Shown piece after piece: positions 25,871-34,474 of a stretch of DNA of 64,000 nucleotides; position 1 is the first letter of the stretch; every line of letters begins with the position of its first letter. The translations under genes and the position numbers were made by a program. The notes beneath the pieces were generated by a model. That model saw nothing but the letters and a program-made list of their open reading frames with translations. It was not told the DNA's origin and ran no database searches. The stretch lies in the NCBI GenBank assembly GCA_021768245.1, contig JAETNO010000008.1, positions 1 through 64,000 of the forward strand. Reading direction: 5' to 3'. Source of the DNA: Bacteroidaceae bacterium. GTDB lineage: Bacteria; Bacteroidota; Bacteroidia; Bacteroidales; Muribaculaceae.

Positions 25871-27025
25871 TCATTGCCCCATTGATGTTACAATCAGAGA
25901 TTTTTTACCTTTAGGGCCAATCGCGCCGAACACCATTTTGTCTCCGCCTTCCTCGACTTTTAGCTTTTGAGCTAATTCCGGAGCGGAAAGTGGGAAATTG
26001 CGTGTCGCTACATTGATTTTAGGATACCGTTTCGCAAATTCCTTTATGGATTGTTTGTCGAAATGTAATATTTCTATTATTTCAAAAGTTTTTCCAGGAA
26101 ATCCTGGTTGAGGTTTTGTGCTGTAAAACAGATTAGTGTTTGTATATAGTCTGCCGAGATTGAATTGCTGTGAAAGGGAATTGAATCCGCCGCCCTTCAT
26201 CACTGACGGATATGGTTCGTAAATCCATGCACCAGGGATAATATCTTCGGTAATATATCGTGGTGTTATATTCTGTTCATCGGAATGTGAGAAACTGAAT
26301 CGCTCTTTACCGATTGTAATACTGCTGACGCGGTTGCAATTTCCTTCTTCTGAACTTTTGCCAATCTCTCCTTTGCATATAAACATCACTTCCTTGCACT
26401 CTTTGACGGTTCCTATTACAACAGTTTTACAGATTGCAGGAAGTTCTTTGCAGGCTTTTGTGATATCAATCATTGGAGAGGCTTTGATTATTAGCTTTTT
26501 GCAATGGCATAGGAGCAATTCGATGTTTTCTATGATATCTGGACGGCAATCTTTTAGTGCAAAGTGACGACCGGTGGAATCACGACGTGCCGGGTCAATG
26601 AAAATGGTATCATATTTTATATCTTTCGCCTTAAGCCATTCCACACTGTCGCCCTCGATTATTTCTACATTATTTAGTCCAAGGGCCTTCACATTATGGA
26701 TTGCCGCTGTATATGCATCATGGTTTAGCTCTATGCTTGTGACTTTGTCGGCTTTTCGTGAAATGTGAAATGTGTCGATTCCCAGTCCGCAGGTCATGTC
26801 AAGAACATTCTCGCCATCGTCAATCATTGACGCATGTATTTTAGCGGCATCATCTGAAGTTGCCATTTCCGCCACTGCGAGCGACGGGAATATGAATGTC
26901 TCGCATTTTAATGTTTCATGAAGTTTCGATGAGCATTTATAGCGACATTCGCGTTGTAGTATATCAAACATCATAGCTGTGTCACCGTGATGCTTGAGGC
27001 GCAATGCGTTGAAATCTTCTTTCAT
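25871..27025 (-). CDS. Class I SAM methyltransferase with THUMP-like domain
   Basis: A 384-aa Rossmann-fold methyltransferase. Motif I is VLDMTCGLGIDTF near residue 75 and motif IV is IDPARRD near residue 142. The last 80 residues (FEIIEILHFDKQSIKEFAKRYP, ATRNFPLSAPEL) match the THUMP-like RNA-binding module of this Bacteroidetes family. An RNA substrate is likely from the fold, but the modified base is unknown. tsaB is 29 bp upstream on the same strand, so they probably share the tsaB promoter. Confidence 0.85.
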   Translation of the reverse strand: MKEDFNALRLKHHGDTAMMFDILQRECRYKCSSKLHETLKCETFIFPSLAVAEMATSDDAAKIHASMIDDGENVLDMTCGLGIDTFHISRKADKVTSIELNHDAYTAAIHNVKALGLNNVEIIEGDSVEWLKAKDIKYDTIFIDPARRDSTGRHFALKDCRPDIIENIELLLCHCKKLIIKASPMIDITKACKELPAICKTVVIGTVKECKEVMFICKGEIGKSSEEGNCNRVSSITIGKERFSFSHSDEQNITPRYITEDIIPGAWIYEPYPSVMKGGGFNSLSQQFNLGRLYTNTNLFYSTKPQPGFPGKTFEIIEILHFDKQSIKEFAKRYPKINVATRNFPLSAPELAQKLKVEEGGDKMVFGAIGPKGKKSLIVTSMGQ

Positions 27026-27054
27026 ATCAATGCGTGGCTTTCTTCTCGGAAAGT

Positions 27055-27756
27055 TTATTGCCCGATTACGGAATTTTTGGGCTTTGTGGCTTGGAAATCT
27101 TTTATGTAGTTGGGAACGCTATAGGCCAGGTCGATAAAGTCACGATTGGAATATGCCTTGTCGGCAAGTGCTATCATGTCGATGGCGAGAGGATGGATAT
27201 CGGGAATGAATCTTACGTTATAAGCGGTTATTATATCTTTTGCCTTGTCACTTCCGTTGCCGAACATAAGGATTTTTGGATATTTGGCTATAATATCGGC
27301 ATAGCTGTCGGCGTCGAGTATGAGTGCTTGTTGATTCATGACTGGATTAAGTGCGAAGTCAAATGCGGCTGTGTAGACTTCCATCCGGCGTGCGTCAACC
27401 ATCGGTATGAAGATTTCATCTCCTTCAAGTTCCTGTGTGAACATCACCTGACAGGCCATTATGCGCAGCGTATCGATTCCGATTAGAGGAATGTCAAGAG
27501 CATAGGCGAGACCTTTCGCTTCCGACAGGCCTATTCGTAGTCCAGTATAGCTCCCGGGACCCATTGATACAGCGACGGCATCGAGTTTAAGCTCTTTCTC
27601 CCTTGCAAAATCAAGACAATATTTAATATAGTCGCTGAGGAGTGCGGCATGATTGCGTCCGCCTCCCTCTTCCTGATGCGCGAGCACCATCCCCTCCGCG
27701 GTCAGTGCCACGGAGCAATGGTCGGTTGATGTGTCAATATTTAAGATTACAGCCAT
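27055..27756 (-). CDS. tsaB: TsaB, tRNA threonylcarbamoyladenosine complex subunit
   Basis: A 233-aa protein of the ASKHA fold (LNIDTSTDHCSVAL, GPGSYTGLRIGLSEAKGLAY). TsaB is the non-catalytic partner of TsaD in making t6A at position 37 of tRNAs decoding ANN codons. The metal-binding HxxxH motif of TsaD is absent, which separates the two. TsaD is not in the window. It has its own promoter overlapping that of divergent yicC, and is followed by the THUMP-like methyltransferase gene, giving an RNA-modification pair. Confidence 0.93.
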   Translation of the reverse strand: MAVILNIDTSTDHCSVALTAEGMVLAHQEEGGGRNHAALLSDYIKYCLDFAREKELKLDAVAVSMGPGSYTGLRIGLSEAKGLAYALDIPLIGIDTLRIMACQVMFTQELEGDEIFIPMVDARRMEVYTAAFDFALNPVMNQQALILDADSYADIIAKYPKILMFGNGSDKAKDIITAYNVRFIPDIHPLAIDMIALADKAYSNRDFIDLAYSVPNYIKDFQATKPKNSVIGQ

Positions 27757-27845
27757 ATTTCATTGACCGCTTTTTCGTATTCGTGGCATTACGGCATGCC
27801 TCAATTTATGTTGGAATAAGAATTTGAATGTGAGAAAATTTGATG

Positions 27846-27853
27846 CAAAGTTA
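27846..27853 (-). promoter_or_regulatory. -7 box for tsaB
   Basis: CAAAGTTA on the plus strand is TAACTTTG on the minus strand, an exact -7 match about 90 bp from the tsaB start. It abuts the -33 region of the yicC promoter on the other strand. Confidence 0.6.
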
Positions 27854-27854
27854 C

Positions 27855-27883
27855 TTGTTTATCGCGAGAAAATTGTAATTTTG
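27855..27883 (+). promoter_or_regulatory. Promoter of the yicC-gmk-nadD unit
   Basis: TTG at 27855-27857 and TAATTTTG at 27876-27883 are 18 bp apart. The box ends 17 bp before the yicC ATG. It overlaps the minus-strand tsaB promoter region. Confidence 0.75.
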
Positions 27884-27900
27884 TAGAAAAATATGTAGCT

Positions 27901-28776
27901 ATGTTATATTCAATGACGGGATTCGGGAAAGCCGTTGCAGAACTTCCCGGTAAAAAAATAACGGTAGAGATAAAATCGCTTAACAGTAAGCAGATTGACA
28001 TTGCTGCCCGGGTGCCATCTTCCCTGCGTTCCGTGGAACTTGAAATGCGTAACTATGTGGCGGCATCGCTTGAACGTGGAAAGGTGGATTTGACCGTTTA
28101 TGTTGAAAATGTGGCCGGTGATGCTTCCGTAAGGCTTAATCGTCCGGCATTAGCCGCTTATAAGGAGGACGTCGAATCTGTGGCAAGGGAGCTTGGAATT
28201 GATAATCCTCAGGACTGGTACAGCGTGCTAATGCGTTTCCCGGATATAATGAAAAGCGATAATGTCACCGAAGCCGACGATGCAGAGATTGACGGTGTCC
28301 GCGAGGCCCTCTCTAAGGCGGTAGAGTCATTGATGAGCTACCGTAGGGCGGAAGGTGAGAAGCTTGAATCATTTTTCAGCGCTCGAATTGAGAGGATTAG
28401 GGCCCTTCTTGAGATGGTGCCTCAATATGAAGAAGAACGTGTAGCAAAAATCCGTGTCCGAATGGAAGAGGGCCTGGCTAAGATTCATGGTGTGGACTAT
28501 GACAGGAGCCGTTTGGAACAGGAACTGTTCTTCTATATCGAGAAACTTGATGTCAACGAGGAGAAGCAACGTCTGTCTCAGCATCTGAATTATTTTATCG
28601 AGACCCTCAATGGCCCTAAGGGACAGGGAAAGAAGCTCGGTTTTATAAGTCAGGAAATGGGACGCGAAATCAATACTCTCGGATCGAAAAGCAATCATGC
28701 CGACATGCAGAAGCTTGTGGTGCAGATGAAGGATGTCCTTGAGCAAATCAAGGAGCAGGTTCTTAACGTAATGTAG
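27901..28776 (+). CDS. yicC: YicC/YloC-family endoribonuclease
   Basis: A 291-aa protein matching YicC throughout (MLYSMTGFGKA start, ETLNGPKGQGKKLGFISQEMGREINTLGSKSN end). Members degrade specific small RNAs or mRNAs in the cytoplasm; E. coli YicC promotes RyhB decay, which is family knowledge and not shown for this protein. It starts a plus-strand run with gmk 14 bp downstream of its stop. Confidence 0.92.
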   Translation: MLYSMTGFGKAVAELPGKKITVEIKSLNSKQIDIAARVPSSLRSVELEMRNYVAASLERGKVDLTVYVENVAGDASVRLNRPALAAYKEDVESVARELGIDNPQDWYSVLMRFPDIMKSDNVTEADDAEIDGVREALSKAVESLMSYRRAEGEKLESFFSARIERIRALLEMVPQYEEERVAKIRVRMEEGLAKIHGVDYDRSRLEQELFFYIEKLDVNEEKQRLSQHLNYFIETLNGPKGQGKKLGFISQEMGREINTLGSKSNHADMQKLVVQMKDVLEQIKEQVLNVM

Positions 28777-28790
28777 TTCTTTTGAAGCAT

Positions 28791-29360
28791 ATGGCAGGGA
28801 AAATCATTATAATATCAGCTCCTTCAGGCACAGGGAAATCAACGATAATAAACGCTCTGATAGAGCGTGGCGAGATAGACATGCAGTTTTCCGTATCGGC
28901 AACGAACCGTAGCCCGCGTGGGGAGGAAATCGATGGCGTGAACTATTATTTCCTTACGGATGATGATTTCAAAAAAGCTATCGAAGCAGATGCCTTTGTT
29001 GAATATGAGGAAGTCTACCCCGGTCGTTATTACGGGACTCTTAAAGGTGAGATAGAACGGATAACGGAAGCTGGCCACAATGTGGTTCTTGATATAGATG
29101 TCAAAGGCGGAGTAAATGTCAAAAAGCTTTATGGTATCCGTGCCTTAAGTATATTTATTGAACCGCCGAGCGTGGAGGCTCTCCGCCAACGTCTTGAAGG
29201 GAGGGCGACAGACAGCCGTGAAGCTATTGAACAGCGTCTTGCAAAGGCTGAATATGAATTGTCATTTGCCCCGGAATTTGACTGTGTTGTGGTCAACGAC
29301 CTCCTTGAGAGGGCGGTTGATGAAGTCGAATCGCGTGTAAAGGTTTTTCTTGAAGAGTAA
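28791..29360 (+). CDS. gmk: Guanylate kinase
   Basis: A 189-aa P-loop kinase that makes GDP from GMP with ATP. The Walker A is SAPSGTGKST near the N-terminus; family motifs SATNRSPRGEEIDGVNYYF and EYEEVYPGRYYGTL are visible. A TTG at 28782 would add three residues (MKH), but the ATG at 28791 gives the usual N-terminus. It lies between yicC and nadD, 64 bp before nadD. Confidence 0.95.
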   Translation: MAGKIIIISAPSGTGKSTIINALIERGEIDMQFSVSATNRSPRGEEIDGVNYYFLTDDDFKKAIEADAFVEYEEVYPGRYYGTLKGEIERITEAGHNVVLDIDVKGGVNVKKLYGIRALSIFIEPPSVEALRQRLEGRATDSREAIEQRLAKAEYELSFAPEFDCVVVNDLLERAVDEVESRVKVFLEE

Positions 29361-29424
29361 TCCGAGAGATTTTTGCGCATGTGAGCATCTGTTTAATAAG
29401 AATAATTTGAATGATTAGGAACTT

Positions 29425-30006
29425 ATGACAATCGGAATATTGGGAGGATCATTCAATCCCGTTCATATCGGACATCTCATGCTTGCCAGCTATATGCAGC
29501 AATTCGGTGGATTGGACGAAGTATGGCTTACTTTATCACCGCTAAATCCGCTTAAAGCTGACTCGACAGAGCTTATTCCGGATTTGATGAGGCTTAAAAT
29601 GCTTGAAATTGCAATCGGTTCCACCAAGGGGCTTCAGGTTTGCGACTATGAGCTTTCTATGCCGAGGCCGTCATATACAATCAACACTCTCCGCTATCTT
29701 GCCAAGCGCTATCCCGGGCGTGATTTCAAACTGATTATCGGAGGAGATAACTGGAAGGTGTTTGACCAGTGGAAAGACAGCGAGTCTATCATATCGGATT
29801 TTGGTGTTTTGGTCTATCCCCGTCCTGGCTATCCTGTCGGAACGATATATGAAGACGGCGTGGATGTAATAAAAGCCCCTGTCGCTGACATATCGAGTAC
29901 GTTTATAAGAAAGGCAATAGCCCGTGGCTTGAATATGAACTATTTCTTGCCTCACGGTGTCTATGAATATATCAAGCAAAATAAGCTATATGGATTTAAG
30001 TCCTAA
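29425..30006 (+). CDS. nadD: Nicotinate-nucleotide adenylyltransferase
   Basis: A 193-aa nucleotidyltransferase that adenylates nicotinate mononucleotide in NAD synthesis. It has the HxGH-type motif GGSFNPVHIGH at the start and ADISSTFIRKAI near the end. The length is normal. The next gene, a DUF5063 protein, begins 17 bp inside nadD (29990 against 30006), in a different frame. Confidence 0.95.
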   Translation: MTIGILGGSFNPVHIGHLMLASYMQQFGGLDEVWLTLSPLNPLKADSTELIPDLMRLKMLEIAIGSTKGLQVCDYELSMPRPSYTINTLRYLAKRYPGRDFKLIIGGDNWKVFDQWKDSESIISDFGVLVYPRPGYPVGTIYEDGVDVIKAPVADISSTFIRKAIARGLNMNYFLPHGVYEYIKQNKLYGFKS

Positions 30007-30529
30007 TTCTCTCGCTTTTATAGCCTTGAGCAATGAATATTGCTTCGCTGTAGAAAATATAGGGCAGAGTGATTCATCATCGGCCTTTGTGGCTGCGATG
30101 GTGAGGATTTTGCCACGTATATATATCGCTGCTTCCGATCTTAAGCCAGAGCCGCTTCTTGAAGAGGATGAGGCTTATATAGAATCCTACCTCGATGAAG
30201 ATTACTATGAATCAATACGTCGTCAGATAGAAAATTTGCTTGGCCCTGATGATGTTTATCTTGAGGTTTTCGAGGAGGATATGAAATACTCCGAGACTCC
30301 AATCGGGATGAGCCTGTCGGAAGGTCTCAGTGATATTTTTCAGGTGCTTTATAATTTTATAGCAACTGTTAAGGATGCCCCTTCGGAAACCGTTAATGCT
30401 GCTCTTGTGGCAATAAAGGATGATTTCGGAGCATATTGGAGCCAGAGGCTTTGCAATCTTATGCGACCTCTTAACTATCTTTATTTCAATTCAAGTGATG
30501 ATGGAGAAGTGGAACAGTTTAATAATTAA
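29990..30529 (+). CDS. DUF5063 family protein
   Basis: A 179-aa acidic cytoplasmic protein (from ATG 29990) matching the DUF5063 pattern (NEYCFAVENIGQ, DEDYYESIRRQIE, SEGLSDIFQVLYNFI). No function is known. The frame extends upstream inside nadD, but the ATG at 29990 (MDLSPNSLAFIALS) gives the family N-terminus. The start lies 17 bp inside nadD and the stop is 11 bp before rpiB, so it is embedded in an operon. Confidence 0.7.
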   Translation: MDLSPNSLAFIALSNEYCFAVENIGQSDSSSAFVAAMVRILPRIYIAASDLKPEPLLEEDEAYIESYLDEDYYESIRRQIENLLGPDDVYLEVFEEDMKYSETPIGMSLSEGLSDIFQVLYNFIATVKDAPSETVNAALVAIKDDFGAYWSQRLCNLMRPLNYLYFNSSDDGEVEQFNN

Positions 30530-30540
30530 AAGTCAGAAAT

Positions 30541-31008
30541 ATGTCGATTTTAAAGGAAAATTTACCTATTGGTTTTTGCAGTGACCATGCTGGATATGAA
30601 ATGAAAATAGTGCTCGAAGGGTATCTCGATTCTATGGGCATCACTTACAAGGATTTTGGTACAAACTCCTCTGACAGTTGTGACTATGCCGATTTCGCTC
30701 ATCCATGTGCATTTGCCGTGGAGAATGGAGAATGTTATCCCGCGATAGCGCTTTGCGGGTCGGGCAATGGGATAGGGATGACCCTTAATAAGCATCAGGG
30801 CATACGCGCGGCTATTTGTTGGAATGTTGAACTGGCTGAACTTGCCCGTCGTCATAATAATGCGAATGTGCTTGTGCTGCCTGCCCGTTTTATTGACAAT
30901 GTGACTGCGATAAATATAGTGGAAACTTTTCTGAACACTCCTTTTGATGGAGGACGTCATGAACGTCGGATTGAGAAAATTCCTCTTTCAGGCTGTTCCT
31001 GCAAATAA
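30541..31008 (+). CDS. rpiB: Ribose-5-phosphate isomerase B
   Basis: A 155-aa isomerase of the RpiB/LacAB family that interconverts ribose 5-phosphate and ribulose 5-phosphate. FCSDHAGYEMK and CGSGNGIGMTLNKHQGIRAA are signature segments, with the catalytic Cys in the second. It closes the plus-strand unit; a strong bidirectional terminator follows. Confidence 0.93.
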   Translation: MSILKENLPIGFCSDHAGYEMKIVLEGYLDSMGITYKDFGTNSSDSCDYADFAHPCAFAVENGECYPAIALCGSGNGIGMTLNKHQGIRAAICWNVELAELARRHNNANVLVLPARFIDNVTAINIVETFLNTPFDGGRHERRIEKIPLSGCSCK

Positions 31009-31060
31009 TGTTATTGTAACATCGTATATTATTCATTATTGAGTAAATTTATCATAATAA

Positions 31061-31099
31061 CCGCCCGCTGAAATTCCAATTGAGTTTTTCAGCGGGCGG
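31061..31099. terminator. Bidirectional terminator
   Basis: CCGCCCGCTGAAA and TTTCAGCGGGCGG make a perfect 13-bp stem with a 13-nt loop. The flanks extend pairing (TTTATCAT and ATGATAAA). It lies between convergent rpiB (stop 31008) and the acetyltransferase gene (stop 31121). Confidence 0.9.
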
Positions 31100-31120
31100 T
31101 CAATATGATAAATCGTATTT

Positions 31121-31735
31121 TTATTCAGGAATGGAATCAGCGATATCCGTGATGATGTCGGATGCGCTTATTTCTCTGACAGGCTTGCATGGACTTCCAA
31201 TCGCGAGCGTAAGGGGTGGAATGTCGCGGGTGACGATACTTCCTGCTCCAATTACCGCTCCGTCTCCGATTTTTACGCCAGGCAGGATTATGGTGTTTCC
31301 GCCAATCCATACATCGTTGCCAATCGTGACAGGCTTAGCCTGCATGATGCCTTCATTTCGTTGATTCGGGTCGAGAGCATGGATAATTGTGTATATTGAT
31401 ACATTCGGGCCTATGAATACATGGTCGCCTATTGTTACGGGTGCTTCATCGAGAATTGTCATGTTGAAGTTCCCTATGAAGTCATTACCTATGTGGATAT
31501 GCGATCCAAAATCACAACGAAACGGAGAATGTATTATAAACCTTTCACCAATTGAGCCAAGAATTTTACGGAATAACTTTTCCCGTTGTCCTGTCAAAGA
31601 TGGAGGTAGGCTGTTGAGTTCAAAACACAAATCGGCGCAGGCATTTAGCCCGGATTCGATTTCAGGAGCGATGCCGTGATGCCAAAATCCTTGACGCATT
31701 AAGTCGAGCCTATTGAGTTTTGGTTCAGATTCCAT
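31121..31735 (-). CDS. Sugar O-acetyltransferase (maltose/galactoside type)
   Basis: A 204-aa left-handed beta-helix acetyltransferase. The N-terminus has the family leader (about 1-55) and the repeats hold VTIGDHVFIGPNVSIYT, VTIGNDVWIGGNTIILPGVKIGDGAVIGAGS and SPCKPVREI. It should transfer acetyl from acetyl-CoA to a sugar hydroxyl. The real acceptor is unknown. It starts 30 bp after the rho stop on the same strand, so it may be read through from rho. Confidence 0.88.
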   Translation of the reverse strand: MESEPKLNRLDLMRQGFWHHGIAPEIESGLNACADLCFELNSLPPSLTGQREKLFRKILGSIGERFIIHSPFRCDFGSHIHIGNDFIGNFNMTILDEAPVTIGDHVFIGPNVSIYTIIHALDPNQRNEGIMQAKPVTIGNDVWIGGNTIILPGVKIGDGAVIGAGSIVTRDIPPLTLAIGSPCKPVREISASDIITDIADSIPE

Positions 31736-31765
31736 TGTCGTAATTAATCATTATAAGGAGTAATG

Positions 31766-33928
31766 TCAGTCACCCATGGTACGCAGGAGTTCATCATTGT
31801 CAGATGTCCTCTCCATTCTGTCCTTGATGAATTCCATCGCTTCAATAGAATTGCGGTCGCTTAGGAAGCGACGGAGAATCCACATGCGGTTAAGTGTCTC
31901 GTTACGGAGCAGAAGGTCGTCGCGACGTGTGCTTGACGCCATGATGTCGACTGCCGGGAATACGCGCTTGTTGGAGAGCTTGCGGTCGAGTTGAAGTTCC
32001 ATATTGCCCGTGCCTTTAAACTCTTCGAAGATAACTTCGTCCATCTTTGAGCTCGTTTCAGTGAGAGCGGTAGCGATAATTGTCAGAGATCCTCCGTTTT
32101 CGATGTTTCGGGCTGCTCCGAAGAAACGTTTGGGTTTCTGAAGTGCATTTGCATCCACTCCTCCCGAGAGTATTTTGCCGGATGCAGGAGCGCATGTGTT
32201 ATAGGCTCTTGCGAGTCGGGTGATAGAGTCGAGTAATATTACAACGTCATGACCGCACTCTACCATTCTTTTAGCTTTTTCAAGCACGATTGATGCTATT
32301 TTCACATGGCGGTCAGCTGGTTCATCGAAAGTGGACGCTATTACTTCAGCATTTACACTTCGGCTCATATCGGTAACCTCTTCGGGGCGCTCATCGATGA
32401 GAAGAATCATTATGTAGGTCTCCGGGTGATTTTCCGCAATCGCATTGGCAATATCTTTAAGGAGTATTGTCTTACCGGTCTTGGGCGGTGCGACGATGAG
32501 TCCACGCTGTCCTTTGCCGATAGGGGAGAACATATCCACGACTCTTGTCGAAATATTGCTTGAGCGACCGGAGGTCAAATCGAATTTCTCATCAGGGAAG
32601 AGCGGAGTCAGGTGCTCGAAAGCTACGCGGTCACGGATATATTCTGGAGAGCGTCCATTTACGCTGCGCACTGAACTGAGAGGGAAATATTTATCACCTT
32701 CGCGTGGGGCGCGTAGGGTAGCGTCTACGACATCGCCGGTGCGTAGGGAGTATTGTTTAATCTGTTCCTTTGTGACGAGAACATCGTCGGGCGATGCAAG
32801 ATAATTATAGTCGCTTGAACGGAGGAACCCGTGCCCTTCGGGCATGATTTCAAGCACGCCTGTTGTCTCGATTATACCGTCGAAATTATATGCCGATGCC
32901 GATGGCGCTTTTTGCTCGAACTGTTGGTTTTTGTTGCGGTTCTTTTTATTCTTCTTGCCTTGTTGCTGCTGCTTTTCCATGCCGGGCTCACCAAGGACAA
33001 TCGGAGCTGCAGGCTGCTGTGGGTGAGTCGGCATAGCCTGCGGAATCTGTGCGGCTTGCTCTTTTTCCTGTTGGGAGCGGGGAGCGAATGTACGTCCTCC
33101 CGAGCGGGGGAAGAATGAACCGAAAGAGCTGTCTTTAGGACGGAAATCCCGTTTTTGTTGAGGATTGTTCTCTATGTCCGAAGCTTGTACTATTGTTTCG
33201 GTTGGTTTACCTGGACGTATGAATACACCGTGCCGTGGGCGTTCGTCGGTTTGTTGTTCAGAAGTCTGCCCGGCCGTTTCATTCTCAGGTTGTTTATTGT
33301 CAGTTTCCAAGTGGGTTGGAAGGGCTAAAGGCTGTTCAGGTTGAGTAAATACGGTCGGCTGTTCTGATTCCTTCGATAGGGATTCAGAAGGCTTTTCTTC
33401 TGTGGTCGTTATTGCTGCGTCTTCTTCGTTCTGCGGGTTTCTTGGCGGCCGTCCACGGCGTCGTTTTGGCTGCTGCTCTCCTTGACTTTGTTGTGGTTCC
33501 AAAGTGCTTGGTTCAGCCACTATGTCGTCCTGTGTCGTTTTTTCTTGTGTCGCAGCTATCCCTTCATCAGCAGTAGCAGTTTCGTCTGTGGTAGCTTGGT
33601 TTTTGGGCTTGCGACCACGTCGTTTGGGCGTTTGCTCAGACGGCTGTTCTACGGCTTGCTGTTCGGTTGTCTGATTTGATGCCTCTTCAGCCTTTTTCTG
33701 TTTTGTGGCTTTAGGGGCATTTTCTTCTTTATTATCTTTCTTATTTTTCCGTCCCCGGTTGTTTGCGGCAGATGATGTCGCGGCGGCGACATCGCGGGCC
33801 TGCTTGTCGAGGATTTCATAGACAAGATTTTCCTTGTCCTCAAGATTGATTTTTTTTATACCATTGGATTCTGCTACCTCACGAAGTTGTGAGTTGTCCA
33901 TGGCTTCAAGCTCAGAATAATTGTACAT
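31766..33928 (-). CDS. rho: Transcription termination factor Rho with disordered insert
   Basis: A 720-aa hexameric RNA helicase that ends transcription. Residues 1-45 are the Rho N-terminal helical domain. Residues about 48-345 form a low-complexity insert rich in Gln, Glu, Pro and Lys with AT-hook-like RRGRKP (103-108) and RRGRPP (157-162). The cold-shock RNA-binding domain is about 350-425 and the ATPase is about 430-700 with Walker A APPKTGKT (480-487) and VILLDSITRLARAY. E. coli Rho has 419 residues. A Bacteroides Rho with such an insert is reported to phase-separate and aid gut fitness; the same role here is inferred. A long leader precedes the gene. Confidence 0.96.
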   Translation of the reverse strand: MYNYSELEAMDNSQLREVAESNGIKKINLEDKENLVYEILDKQARDVAAATSSAANNRGRKNKKDNKEENAPKATKQKKAEEASNQTTEQQAVEQPSEQTPKRRGRKPKNQATTDETATADEGIAATQEKTTQDDIVAEPSTLEPQQSQGEQQPKRRRGRPPRNPQNEEDAAITTTEEKPSESLSKESEQPTVFTQPEQPLALPTHLETDNKQPENETAGQTSEQQTDERPRHGVFIRPGKPTETIVQASDIENNPQQKRDFRPKDSSFGSFFPRSGGRTFAPRSQQEKEQAAQIPQAMPTHPQQPAAPIVLGEPGMEKQQQQGKKNKKNRNKNQQFEQKAPSASAYNFDGIIETTGVLEIMPEGHGFLRSSDYNYLASPDDVLVTKEQIKQYSLRTGDVVDATLRAPREGDKYFPLSSVRSVNGRSPEYIRDRVAFEHLTPLFPDEKFDLTSGRSSNISTRVVDMFSPIGKGQRGLIVAPPKTGKTILLKDIANAIAENHPETYIMILLIDERPEEVTDMSRSVNAEVIASTFDEPADRHVKIASIVLEKAKRMVECGHDVVILLDSITRLARAYNTCAPASGKILSGGVDANALQKPKRFFGAARNIENGGSLTIIATALTETSSKMDEVIFEEFKGTGNMELQLDRKLSNKRVFPAVDIMASSTRRDDLLLRNETLNRMWILRRFLSDRNSIEAMEFIKDRMERTSDNDELLRTMGD

Positions 33929-33956
33929 ATTATAATATAAGGTGGCGGGAGTGGAA

Positions 33957-33988
33957 TTGCCCGCATGGATATACAGACGCTATCTTTG
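33957..33988 (+). promoter_or_regulatory. Promoter-like pair antisense to the rho leader
   Basis: TTG at 33957-33959 and TATCTTTG at 33981-33988 are 21 bp apart and fit the Bacteroidetes consensus. The direction is plus, into the rho leader region and towards nusB. It could make an antisense RNA or a long-leader nusB transcript. Confidence 0.4.
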
Positions 33989-34283
33989 CGTCGCGTGATT
34001 CAATGGATAATCGCGCTGGTTGTTAGACAGTAATTCGTTGGGAAATTGTATTTGTAACGTTGAGGGGAGTATGCACAGATGCTTCGTTTCCCTCAATGAA
34101 GTTTGTTTGCCGGTCACTTTAATTCAGCCATTCTTTGCAATCCGACAAAGACAGGAAAGAGGTCATATTGAAATCGGGGGGGAGAAGCTTACGAATCCAT
34201 TTTCCGGAAACAACAAGCCTGATTTGCATTGGCTTTTAGTGATGATTAATTCCGAAAAATTAAATCCTGCTATGAATACGCTG

Positions 34284-34291
34284 CAAAGATA
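34284..34291 (-). promoter_or_regulatory. -7 box for rho
   Basis: CAAAGATA on the plus strand reads TATCTTTG on the minus strand. It is about 355 bp from the rho start codon. No matching -33 was located. Confidence 0.45.
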
Positions 34292-34423
34292 CAATCAATT
34301 TTAAAATTTAACAAATAATAGATGAAAATTGTTTCGTGGTTCTCAGATCGGTGTTTATATATGTCGGTCTCGCCTTGATTGTAATTTATGAAAGTTTATC
34401 GTGTCTGATTAGGAAAAAAATCG

Positions 34424-34431
34424 TAAATTTG
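34424..34431 (+). promoter_or_regulatory. -7 box for the nusB-yajC unit
   Basis: TAAATTTG is an exact -7 match ending 43 bp before the nusB-like ATG. A -33 TTG is not evident at the normal distance. Confidence 0.55.
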
Positions 34432-34474
34432 TGGCGTCAATTCATTAGCAAGAAAAAATAGCTCATTAATAGTT

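Larger units (their letters stand above)
33929..34474. other. Rho/nusB intergenic region with long rho leader
   Basis: A 546-bp gap between divergent genes. A minus-strand -7 box lies at 34284-34291, so rho would have a leader of about 350 nt, within which 34060-34096 can fold into a hairpin (TTGAGGG with CCCTCAA). A plus-strand promoter-like pair at 33957-33988 would transcribe antisense to the leader. A plus-strand -7 box at 34424-34431 serves nusB. A 94-codon frame at 34020-34304 with a TTG start is probably not coding. Confidence 0.6.

Noticed and set aside
34020..34304. 94-codon plus-strand frame between rho and nusB
   Set aside because: TTG start, no recognisable motif, and it lies across the predicted rho leader and promoter; more likely non-coding.
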